A stretch of 64,000 bases of DNA from Thermobacillus sp. ZCTH02-B1 (GTDB lineage: Bacteria; Bacillota; Bacilli; Paenibacillales; Paenibacillaceae): the NCBI RefSeq assembly GCF_002159085.1, contig NZ_LZRU01000005.1, positions 1 through 64,000 of the forward strand. The letters are read 5' to 3'. This document shows positions 51,985 through 59,939 of this stretch, piece by piece. Every line of letters starts with the position of its first letter. Position 1 is the stretch's first letter. A program made the position numbers and the translations under genes. Below the pieces are notes generated by a model. That model searched no databases and was not told the DNA's origin. It saw nothing but the letters and a program-made list of their open reading frames with translations.

Positions 51985-52461
51985 TCAGCCCTTGACTTCG
52001 AGCACCTTGTACTGGATGACACCCATCGGAGCGCTCACGTTCACCGTATCGCCGGCCTTCTTGCCGAGCAGCTCCTTGCCGAGCGGGCTCTCGTAGGAGA
52101 TTTTGTTCTCGTTGACGTTCGCCTCCGCCGGGCTGACGATCCGGTATTCGATCTTCTCGTCGAACTCGAGGTCATGCACGAGGACGGTCGAGCCGATCTG
52201 GATCGTGCCGTCCCGGTTCTCTTCGGGATTGACCACCTTGGCCGTCCGCAGCATCCGCTCAAGCTGCTTGATGCGCGTCTCCATGAACGCCTGCTCTTCC
52301 TTGGCGGAATGATATTCGCTGTTCTCGCGGAGGTCTCCGTAACTGATCGCCACCTTGAGCCGCTCGGCGAGCGCCTTCCGCTTCGGTCCCTTCAGCTCGC
52401 GGAGCTCTTCTTCTAGTTGTCTGTAACCCTCAGGTGTCAGGATCAGTTCGTCGTTCGCCAT
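51985..52461 (-). CDS. greA: Transcription elongation factor GreA
   Basis: A 158-residue protein that rescues backtracked RNA polymerase. The N-terminal coiled coil (LTPEGYRQLEEELRELKGPK, then ISYGDLRENSEYHSAKEEQ) carries the acidic tip Asp-Leu-Arg-Glu-Asn-Ser-Glu-Tyr used in transcript cleavage. The C-terminal domain ends SPLGKELLGKKAGDTVNV and YKVLEVKG. Length is typical. The start is the ATG at 52461 after GGGGAGTGG; the frame continues nine codons upstream without a better site. Confidence 0.95.
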   Translation of the reverse strand: MANDELILTPEGYRQLEEELRELKGPKRKALAERLKVAISYGDLRENSEYHSAKEEQAFMETRIKQLERMLRTAKVVNPEENRDGTIQIGSTVLVHDLEFDEKIEYRIVSPAEANVNENKISYESPLGKELLGKKAGDTVNVSAPMGVIQYKVLEVKG

Positions 52462-52784
52462 GGTTTTTCCACTCCCCATCAATTGCATAACCCTCTATAT
52501 TTTACCCCAAGCCCGCCGGTTTCGATAATCGATGATCCGCAAAAAATGCGCGTTTTGCCCGCCCTGCCGGCGCTCTCCCGCCTTCCGCGGACGTCCGGCG
52601 GATATCTGCCCCTCTTCCTCGGCCGCATGCCGCAGCATGGCACAGCGTGCAAACCTTGCCGCCGTAACCGTCCGAACGCGAGGAGTCGACCGGACGGGCA
52701 ACCTGATGTACAATAGGGGGCATGGAGGAAGCGGCCCGGTCCGGACGCCGCTTCACATCAAGCGCATGCGACAGGGAGTGCGAT
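52462..52784. other. Divergent greA-thrC intergenic region
   Basis: No gene is supported in this 323-base interval. It holds the thrC promoter candidate (52686-52714) and, on the minus strand, a TAAAAT near 52500 that may be the greA -10. No T-box or other leader element was recognised before thrC. Confidence 0.5.
52686..52714 (+). promoter_or_regulatory. Promoter of thrC
   Basis: TCGACC (52686-52691), 17-base spacer, TACAAT (52709-52714). The leader would be about 65 bases. Confidence 0.5.
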
Positions 52785-54176
52785 ATGAAGTACATCAGCA
52801 CCCGGGGCGGGGTCGCCCCGATCGGATTCACCGACGCCATCCTGATGGGGCTGGCGGACGACGGCGGACTGCTCGTGCCGGAGCGGCTGCCGCAGGTCCG
52901 GGCGGACACGCTGGAAGCGTGGAAGAAGCTGCCCTACACCGCATTGGCGCTGGAGATTCTGGCGCTGTTCATGGAGGAGGACATCCCGCGGGACGAGCTG
53001 AAACGGCTCGTCGACGCCAGCTACGCGACGTTCCGTGATCCGCGCGTCACGCCGGTCGTGAAGCTGCGCGATGACCTGCACGTGCTCGAACTGTTCCACG
53101 GCCCGACGTTCGCGTTCAAGGACGTGGCGCTGCAGTTCCTCGGCAACCTGTACGAATACGTCGCGGACAGGACCGGTTCCGTCATCCACATCCTCGGCGC
53201 GACGTCCGGGGATACCGGCGCCTCCGCGATCGAGGGGGTGCGAGGCAAGAAAGGCATCAAGATCTGCATCCTTCACCCGCACAACAGGGTCAGCCGCGTG
53301 CAGGAACTGCAAATGACGACGGTGCAGGACGACAACGTGCTGAATCTCGCCGTCGAGGGCACGTTCGACGACTGCCAGCGCATCATCAAGGAGCTGTTCG
53401 CGGATGTTCCGTTCAAGCGCCGGCATCACCTGCGCGCGATCAACTCGATCAACATCGCCCGCATCCTCGCGCAGACGGTGTACTACTTCTACGCGTACTT
53501 CCGGCTGGCGGAGCAGGGCCACGAAGGGCCGGTCAATTTCAGCGTGCCGACCGGCAACTTCGGCGACATCTACGCCGGCTACCTCGCGAAGCGGATGGGC
53601 CTTCCGGTCGGCAAGCTCATCCTCGCGACGAACGAGAACGACATCCTCGCCCGCTTCTTCGGGAGCGGCGTCTATCAGCCCGGCGAGTTCCGCGGCACGT
53701 ACAGCCCTTCGATGGACATCCAGGTGGCAAGCAACTTCGAGCGCTATCTCCATGACCTGCATGACGGCGATGCCGGCACGGTCGCTTCGCTGATGGAGCG
53801 GTTCAAGGCCGAAGGCCGGATTGAAGTCCCGGCGGACGTGCTGCGCCGGGCGCGGGGCGACTTCACCGCGTACAGCGTGTCGAACGACGAATGCCTCGAC
53901 ACGATCGCCCGCTATTACGAAGCGTACGGCTACCTGCTCGATCCGCACACCGCCTGCGGCGTCGCGGCCGCGGACCGGCGCGCGGAAGCGGGTGAGGTCA
54001 CGATCGCGCTGTCCACGGCCCACCCCGCCAAATTCGACGAGGCGATCCGGCTGCGGAACATCACGCAGGTCTATCCGGAGCCGATCCAAGCGCTGTTCGG
54101 CAAACCGCGCCGCGTCACGGTCGTCGCGAACTCGCGCGACCGGGTGAAGGAGCAGCTCGAGGCGTTCTTCGCCTGA
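52785..54176 (+). CDS. thrC: Threonine synthase (long, E. coli/yeast type)
   Basis: A 463-residue PLP enzyme forming threonine from O-phosphohomoserine. KYISTRGGVAPIGFTDAILM at the N-terminus is typical of the long subclass. The PLP lysine is in HGPTFAFKDVALQFLG (Lys ~112) and the phosphate site in ILGATSGDTGASAIEG (~149-164). Later landmarks are VPTGNFGDIYAGYLAKRMG (~261-279) and DPHTACGVAAADR (~387-399). The ATG at 52785 follows GGGAG by six bases. No hom or thrB gene is adjacent. Confidence 0.93.
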   Translation: MKYISTRGGVAPIGFTDAILMGLADDGGLLVPERLPQVRADTLEAWKKLPYTALALEILALFMEEDIPRDELKRLVDASYATFRDPRVTPVVKLRDDLHVLELFHGPTFAFKDVALQFLGNLYEYVADRTGSVIHILGATSGDTGASAIEGVRGKKGIKICILHPHNRVSRVQELQMTTVQDDNVLNLAVEGTFDDCQRIIKELFADVPFKRRHHLRAINSINIARILAQTVYYFYAYFRLAEQGHEGPVNFSVPTGNFGDIYAGYLAKRMGLPVGKLILATNENDILARFFGSGVYQPGEFRGTYSPSMDIQVASNFERYLHDLHDGDAGTVASLMERFKAEGRIEVPADVLRRARGDFTAYSVSNDECLDTIARYYEAYGYLLDPHTACGVAAADRRAEAGEVTIALSTAHPAKFDEAIRLRNITQVYPEPIQALFGKPRRVTVVANSRDRVKEQLEAFFA

Positions 54177-54324
54177 TCCGGCATGCCGGCGATCGCCGCC
54201 GCGCCGTCGGCGCCCGGCCGGTGCGCCGCCGCAGACTTTGCCGCCATCTGTCATCGGAGAGCAAGCCTGAACAGGCGGCTTTGCGGCCTCTCATGCTAAG
54301 TTGGGAAGCAGGAGGACGATGCGG

Positions 54325-55182
54325 ATGGAATGGCTGGAGCGGATGAACAGGGCGCTGGACTACATCGAGCGCCATCTGGAGGATGAAGTGAACATCGAGG
54401 AAGCGGCCCGTGCGGCCTGGTCGTCGGCGTTTCACTTTCACCGGCTCTTCCATATGGTGACCGGGCTTACGGTGACGGAGTATATCCGGCGCAGACGTCT
54501 TACGCTGGCGGCGCAGGAACTGGCGTCGACCGCAACCCGGGTCGTCGATGTCGCGCTCAAGTACGGATACGATTCGCCCGAGTCGTTCGCCAAGGCGTTT
54601 CGCCGGCTGCACGGCGTATCGCCGTCGGAAGCGCGCAACCCCGGCGTCCGGCTGAAGGCTTTTCCCCGCATGGAATTCCAATTATCATTGAAAGGAGTTC
54701 ATGCGATGGATTATCGGATTGTCGAACGGGAGGCCTTTCACGTCGTCGGGAAGGTGCTGCACACGACGCTGCAGGAAGGCGAGAATTTCAGGGCAATTCC
54801 GGCATTCTGGAATTCCGGTTATGCGGATGGCTGGATCCCGCGCCTCGAGTCGCTCGCGGGCAAGATGGCGATGGGCGTCTGCCTGCCGATCGCGCCCGGC
54901 AGCGAAGATTTGACGTACATGATCGCCGTCGAAGGCGGACCGGAACTTGCAGGGGACGAATGGACCGGGTACACGGTGCCGGCGCAAACCTGGGCCGTGT
55001 TCACGTCGGTCGGCCCGCTGCCGGGTTCCATTCAGGACACGATCCGGCGCATCTTCCAGGAATGGTTCCCGGCGACGAACTACGAGCATGCTCACGGACC
55101 CGAACTGGAGGTGTACCTGGACGGCGATTCGTCCGCGCCCGATTACCGCTGCGAAGTATGGATTCCGATCGTGAAGAAGTAG
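54325..55182 (+). CDS. AraC-family regulator with GyrI-like effector domain
   Basis: A 285-residue regulator. An N-terminal AraC double helix-turn-helix (~1-105: EVNIEEAARAAWSSAFHFHR, then VVDVALKYGYDSPESFAKAF and GVSPSEARN) is followed by a C-terminal GyrI/effector-binding domain (~125-285: VGKVLHTTLQ, YMIAVEGGPEL, TWAVFTSVGPLPGSI, LEVYLDG). This is the Rob/SAV-type arrangement of multidrug-responsive regulators. I start at the ATG at 54325, nine bases after AGGAGG; an ATG two codons earlier is too close. Targets are not visible here. Confidence 0.88.
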   Translation: MEWLERMNRALDYIERHLEDEVNIEEAARAAWSSAFHFHRLFHMVTGLTVTEYIRRRRLTLAAQELASTATRVVDVALKYGYDSPESFAKAFRRLHGVSPSEARNPGVRLKAFPRMEFQLSLKGVHAMDYRIVEREAFHVVGKVLHTTLQEGENFRAIPAFWNSGYADGWIPRLESLAGKMAMGVCLPIAPGSEDLTYMIAVEGGPELAGDEWTGYTVPAQTWAVFTSVGPLPGSIQDTIRRIFQEWFPATNYEHAHGPELEVYLDGDSSAPDYRCEVWIPIVKK

Positions 55183-55194
55183 CATGAGAAGGAA

Positions 55195-55238
55195 GGGGCC
55201 GTTTCCCGGCAGCCCGCGGCTGCGAGGGGGACGGCCCC
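55195..55238. terminator. Hairpin between the convergent regulator and xylanase genes
   Basis: GGGGCCGT (55195-55202) pairs with ACGGCCCC (55231-55238) with a nested CAGCC/GGCTG stem. It can serve both strands, though T tracts are weak. Confidence 0.6.
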
Positions 55239-55252
55239 GATTGGTTTGATCC

Positions 55253-58200
55253 TCAGAGCGACCAGATCCGGTGCAGGACGACGGCCGCCTGCGCGCGCGT
55301 CAGCGGTTTTGCGGGGACCAGCTGACCGCGCGAGCCGATCACGATCCCGGCCGCCGTGAGCTTCTCCGCGCTGCTCCGCGCGTAGCCGGCCACATTGCCG
55401 GCGTCGGGGAATCCGGCGAGGGAACCTCCCGCCGGAAGCGGCCTGCCCGCGGCCGCCAGCGCCCGGTCAACCATCACCATCATATCCTGGCGGATGAGCG
55501 GCGCGTCCGGACGGAACCGGTCTTTCCCGTCGCCGCGGATGATGCCGAGCTGTTTCGCGATCCTCAATTCCGCGGCGTATTGGTGCGATGCCGGCACATC
55601 GGCGAACAGACTTGCGCCTTCATCGGCGGCGCGCAGTTCCAGCAGCCGGACGAGGGCGGCGGCGAATTCCGCCCGGCCGATCGGCTCGTACGGCCACCGG
55701 GGGTCGGCGGACACGGCGAGGATGCCGCGGGCCTCCATCGCTTCGATCGCCTGCACCGCCCAGGGCGCGCTTGCGATGATGTCGCCGAACTTCACGTCCG
55801 CGTAGACGACCGCGTAGACGCTGAAGTGGGTCGTGCGGAACACGACGGCACCCGAATCGGCGTCATAGCGGCCGTTCGGCACGGCCGTCGCGCGGCCTTC
55901 CCCGTCGATGTACCAGATGACGATCCGGTCCGGATGGGCGAGCTCCTCGTCCGCCGGTTCGTACGGGATGGACACCGTTACCGGCGCGTCCGGGTTGTTC
56001 CACGCGACCGCCTCGCCGTCCGCGAGGACATTCAGGCTGATCACCGGCCGGCCGCCGATCGCATGGCGCACGCCTTCGTCCAGATCGTCGGCATCGACCC
56101 GCTCGATCGCAATCGTGACCGTCCCGGCCCCTTCCGCGATGCCGGCCAGCATGTTCGACGGCAGGTCGATCGCGCCGAGCGGCGTCTTCAGCCGGATCAC
56201 GTACGGTTCGTCACCGTCCAGGACCGACCGCGGCAGCCCGACTTCGACGGCATCGGCACCTTCCGCCGCAAGGTCGATCACGATGATTCTGCTTCCGCCC
56301 GCATCCGGCGCCGCGTTTTCCAGCGCACGGGCCAACGTGTCTTCCGTGAGGCTCGCCTTCGCCCGCCCGTTCTCGACGACCGGCTTGACGCTCACGACGC
56401 CGTCGTCCGATACGGACGGCTGCGGAGCGGAAGACGGCGGAGGCAAAATCACGACTGCCGGCTTGCCGGTCAATTCCAGCACGCCGAACACGGACGGATC
56501 CTGCCAGCCCTGGCCCGTCGTGTCGTTCCAGATCGCCACGCTCTGGCGGCTGCCGTCCTTCGCGTCGTTGATCTGCGCGTCGAATCCGATGAGATGGCCG
56601 TTCGCCGGCGTGATGATTCGGAACGGAATCTTCATCTCGACGGTATAGTTCGTGCCGTCCACCACCACCGCGGATTCGAATCCTTCGGCGATGCCTTCCG
56701 GATTGAACGTCGCTTCATTTTCGTAGTTGACGCGATACTGGCCGACGCCCGGTCCGTAGAACGGATCCTTGCTGTTCGTCTCGTCGAGGAAGACCTCGAC
56801 CGAATCCTGCTCCCACGGATTGACGCTCGCCTTGTCCAGCTCGGTATCCTGAACCTTGAACAGGACATACAGGTTTTGATCGTCCCAGAGCACCCGGGCT
56901 GTACCTTTCGCGCCGTTATGCGCCGTCTGATATTTGATGATCGGCAGTTCTTCCGCCCGGCTCCATACCTCGTCCTCCTCGCCGTCCACGACGGGAGTGC
57001 CGTAGGCGGCGGTTCCTTTCTCGTATTTTTTTTCCCTGGGCGGATGCTCCTCGAGGAACCCGTCCGGATCGATGACGGCGTAATAGGCCGGCTTCGCCTG
57101 GAACCGGCTGTCGAACAGCAGCGGGGCGTTCTCCGAACGCCAACTCGTGCCATCGTCCACGCCCCAGAACGTGACGCGCGTGATATGGTCGGCGTATTCC
57201 TTGTACAGCTTGAACAGCTGCGCGTACAGCTGGCCTTGCCGGATCGCCTGATCTTCGGTCAGCGTGCCGTTGTCTCCGGCCATGACATCCAGCTCGGTGA
57301 TGCCGATCTTCACGCCGATCGAGATGAAACGCTCGATGGAGGCGCGCACGTTTTCCGGATTCGTGTTCAGGTTGTAGTGCGACTGCATGCCGACGCCGTC
57401 GATCAGTTTCCTGTCGGTTCCCGTCTCTTCGGCATACCGCTCGTTGAGCTCCTTGACCATGTTGGCGATGGCCCGCGCCTTGTTCTGGTTGTCGTCGTTG
57501 TAGTCGTTGTAATACAGTTCGATGTTCCAGCCATGCCGGTCAATCACTTCGCGTGCGGCCTTGAACGCTTCGTAGATGAAGTCGGGACCGATCGCGTAAT
57601 ACCAGCCCGACCGGCGCAGCGAAGCCCGCCAATCCTCGGGATTGGGCGGATTGTCGTTCATCGCCTCGTTCACGACGTCCCAGGACACGACCCGCTCGCC
57701 GATCGTCTCGACGACGGTCCGGATGTGGGTGCGGAGATTGTCCAGCGCTTCTTCCCGGCTCAGGTAGAGGACGTTGCCGTTCTCATCCCTGAGCGGATTG
57801 CCGTTCGCGTCCACCTGCGTGTGCAGCCAGTTCGGCGACTGCGCATGCCAGACCAGCACGTGGCCGTGCACCTTGAAGCCGTTCGCGATCGCCTGCTCGG
57901 CCAGCCTGATCTCGTCGGTCAGGTCGAATTCCCGGGTACCCGGCCTGTAGGCGTACTCCGGCTTCATCAAGTTCTCCGCGGTCAGCATCGCGAAGTGGTG
58001 CTTGAGCATCTTCGAACGGACTTCGTCGTCGAAGTTGCCCGGATTCATGATGGTGCCGATCGGGAAGTAGTCCTTGTAAACGTCCTTGAGCGACGGCAGC
58101 GTGAAATCCGGGTTCGGGCCGGCCACGGGACCGATGTACTTCATCTCGAAATCGTCGATCAGGAAGGTGCGGGGCTCACCGTAATCGTTCGCCACTTCCA

Positions 58201-59671
58201 CGTAGACGTTCAGCGGGCTGCCCGGCGTCACGGACTGCGTGTACCGGCCGCTGAGCTGCACCCATTCCCGGTCCGTCACCGTCACGTTCGGCGACACGTT
58301 GGCGAAGCTGTTCTCGCCGTATTGCACGCTGATCCGGATGACCGTCGCCTCTTCGCCCGGGGCCATCTTCGCCCAGACCGAGAATTCATACTGGTGACCG
58401 CGGGCCAGCTTGCCCTGCAGGTCGAGCAGCGGACCGTCATATTGCCGCTCTGCGGTCGTCTTCAGGCTCTGTTTGCCGTTCGGGGTATGGTTGTCTTCCG
58501 TCGTCACCTCGATGCCGTCGGTCCTGGCCTCTCCGGGTGCAAACCGCCGTACCCAGTTCCCGATGCCGCTTTCGAAATCATCGAAAAGGCCGCTTTTGTC
58601 GACATCTCCCGGCTCCTCGTCCGCGGGCGGCGTGACTTCGACGATCAGCACTTCGTCGATGTAGATGTCCGAGGTGAGCGTGTTGCCCTCGCCCGGCTCG
58701 ATCCAGATCAGCACTTCTTCCGTTTCTGCCGGAATTTCGACGCGGGCCTCGAACAACGTCCAATCCTCGTCCGACACCTCCTGGTTACCGACCAGCCAGG
58801 GATAGATGTTATCCAGCAGCGGCGAATCGATTTTGGAGGCGATGTGGAAATCACCCGAACCGCTGCCGAGCCTCACCTTCAGCGAAAGATCGTAGATGCC
58901 GCCGGGCTTCACCGTGTAGGTCAGATTCAGCATCGGTTGGCTGCCCGCGCTCTCTCGGTTCGTGAATTTCAGCGATTTGGTGCCGTCCGATGCGACTTCC
59001 TCGGAAATCTCCAGCGTTCCCTGTCCGCCCCAGGGTTTGTGCGACCAGCCGGTGTAATCGTCGTCTTCAAAGCTTTGGTAAAGCACCACCCGGCCTCCCG
59101 GCTGGGTCGAACTTCCTTCCTTCACCAGGACAAACCGGATGTCGCCGATGTAGTAAGGAACCGTCCGGCCCGCCTCATCCGTCTGGATGCGGAACGACTT
59201 CGCGCCCTCCGGCACGGTGAACGTGTGGGTCAACGTCGCCGGCACGCCCGGGCTCAGTTCGATCGACTTCTCTTGCTGGTACTGATCGTTCTGCATGACG
59301 ACCGCAGCCCTGATCGTCAGCTTGTCCAGCCCTGCCATATCGGCCGGATCCGCGTAGACCAGCGCGGTGACGGTGTACGTGTTCCCGATCTGTATCGGAT
59401 CCGGGACATAATAATCCGCGGCGTCCCACGCATTCTTGCGATTTGTCACGTACAGCGCACCGCCGTCTTCGTTGCCGGCGAAATAAACGCCGGTCTTGGG
59501 CTCAAGTTTGGCGTCGCCGGATTGGACCGTTTTGCCGATGCCATCCGCGAATGTCTCATGATAGACGACGTTTTCGCCCTCCTCCGCCAAGGCGGGTGCG
59601 GCGAAGCCGCCGGGCACCAGCAGAAGCAGCGCCAGCAGTGAAGCCAATGATCTTCGCAGCTTGAATCGCAT
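55253..59671 (-). CDS. Cell-surface GH10 endo-xylanase with CBM and SLH domains
   Basis: A 1472-residue modular enzyme. Signal peptide ~1-29 (cut after ALA). Three beta-sandwich modules, at ~35-190, ~195-345 and ~360-515, resemble CBM22/CBM4-9 xylan-binding domains. The GH10 barrel spans ~525-870: acid/base in SWDVVNEAMND (Glu ~667) and nucleophile in GITELDVMAGD (Glu ~792). A CBM9-like module follows (~885-1070, GTPVVDGEEDEVW), then a Pro/Ser linker and a beta-rich region. Three SLH repeats (~1295-1472; SAPWAVQAIEAMEARGIL, FADVPASHQYAAELRIAKQL, GYARSSAEKLTAAGIV) tether it to the S-layer. AGGAGG lies 13 bases before the ATG, slightly far. A cre box precedes it. Confidence 0.92.
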   Translation of the reverse strand: MRFKLRRSLASLLALLLLVPGGFAAPALAEEGENVVYHETFADGIGKTVQSGDAKLEPKTGVYFAGNEDGGALYVTNRKNAWDAADYYVPDPIQIGNTYTVTALVYADPADMAGLDKLTIRAAVVMQNDQYQQEKSIELSPGVPATLTHTFTVPEGAKSFRIQTDEAGRTVPYYIGDIRFVLVKEGSSTQPGGRVVLYQSFEDDDYTGWSHKPWGGQGTLEISEEVASDGTKSLKFTNRESAGSQPMLNLTYTVKPGGIYDLSLKVRLGSGSGDFHIASKIDSPLLDNIYPWLVGNQEVSDEDWTLFEARVEIPAETEEVLIWIEPGEGNTLTSDIYIDEVLIVEVTPPADEEPGDVDKSGLFDDFESGIGNWVRRFAPGEARTDGIEVTTEDNHTPNGKQSLKTTAERQYDGPLLDLQGKLARGHQYEFSVWAKMAPGEEATVIRISVQYGENSFANVSPNVTVTDREWVQLSGRYTQSVTPGSPLNVYVEVANDYGEPRTFLIDDFEMKYIGPVAGPNPDFTLPSLKDVYKDYFPIGTIMNPGNFDDEVRSKMLKHHFAMLTAENLMKPEYAYRPGTREFDLTDEIRLAEQAIANGFKVHGHVLVWHAQSPNWLHTQVDANGNPLRDENGNVLYLSREEALDNLRTHIRTVVETIGERVVSWDVVNEAMNDNPPNPEDWRASLRRSGWYYAIGPDFIYEAFKAAREVIDRHGWNIELYYNDYNDDNQNKARAIANMVKELNERYAEETGTDRKLIDGVGMQSHYNLNTNPENVRASIERFISIGVKIGITELDVMAGDNGTLTEDQAIRQGQLYAQLFKLYKEYADHITRVTFWGVDDGTSWRSENAPLLFDSRFQAKPAYYAVIDPDGFLEEHPPREKKYEKGTAAYGTPVVDGEEDEVWSRAEELPIIKYQTAHNGAKGTARVLWDDQNLYVLFKVQDTELDKASVNPWEQDSVEVFLDETNSKDPFYGPGVGQYRVNYENEATFNPEGIAEGFESAVVVDGTNYTVEMKIPFRIITPANGHLIGFDAQINDAKDGSRQSVAIWNDTTGQGWQDPSVFGVLELTGKPAVVILPPPSSAPQPSVSDDGVVSVKPVVENGRAKASLTEDTLARALENAAPDAGGSRIIVIDLAAEGADAVEVGLPRSVLDGDEPYVIRLKTPLGAIDLPSNMLAGIAEGAGTVTIAIERVDADDLDEGVRHAIGGRPVISLNVLADGEAVAWNNPDAPVTVSIPYEPADEELAHPDRIVIWYIDGEGRATAVPNGRYDADSGAVVFRTTHFSVYAVVYADVKFGDIIASAPWAVQAIEAMEARGILAVSADPRWPYEPIGRAEFAAALVRLLELRAADEGASLFADVPASHQYAAELRIAKQLGIIRGDGKDRFRPDAPLIRQDMMVMVDRALAAAGRPLPAGGSLAGFPDAGNVAGYARSSAEKLTAAGIVIGSRGQLVPAKPLTRAQAAVVLHRIWSL

Positions 59672-59697
59672 GAAACCCGATCGACCTCCTGTTCGAT

Positions 59698-59712
59698 ATA
59701 AAGCGCTTTCAT
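59698..59712. promoter_or_regulatory. CcpA cre box upstream of the xylanase
   Basis: On the minus strand ATGAAAGCGCTTTAT, matching the strong form WTGAAARCGYTTWNN completely. It lies 27-41 bases before the start codon, downstream of where a promoter must be, and should mediate glucose repression. Confidence 0.75.
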
Positions 59713-59939
59713 TTCAACTACCAATCATAACCCGCAAGTTCCATATTGTGGAGATGAAGAATCTAAGATTTTCCTGTGGAAAGTTTAGATGCGCAACCAC
59801 TGCGGCGGCGGGCCGGCCGGAAAAGGAGCCCCGCGATCCGGCCCGCGATTTCCGCTATAATGGGGTCGTCGGGCGGATGCCGCGGCCTGCCGGATGCGGC
59901 CGCCGGCACGGGCGCCGCAGGGATGGGAGGTGATCGATC

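Noticed and set aside
55271..59641. 1456-codon plus-strand frame opposite the xylanase
   Set aside because: Shadow of the SLH/GH10 gene; no recognisable domain.
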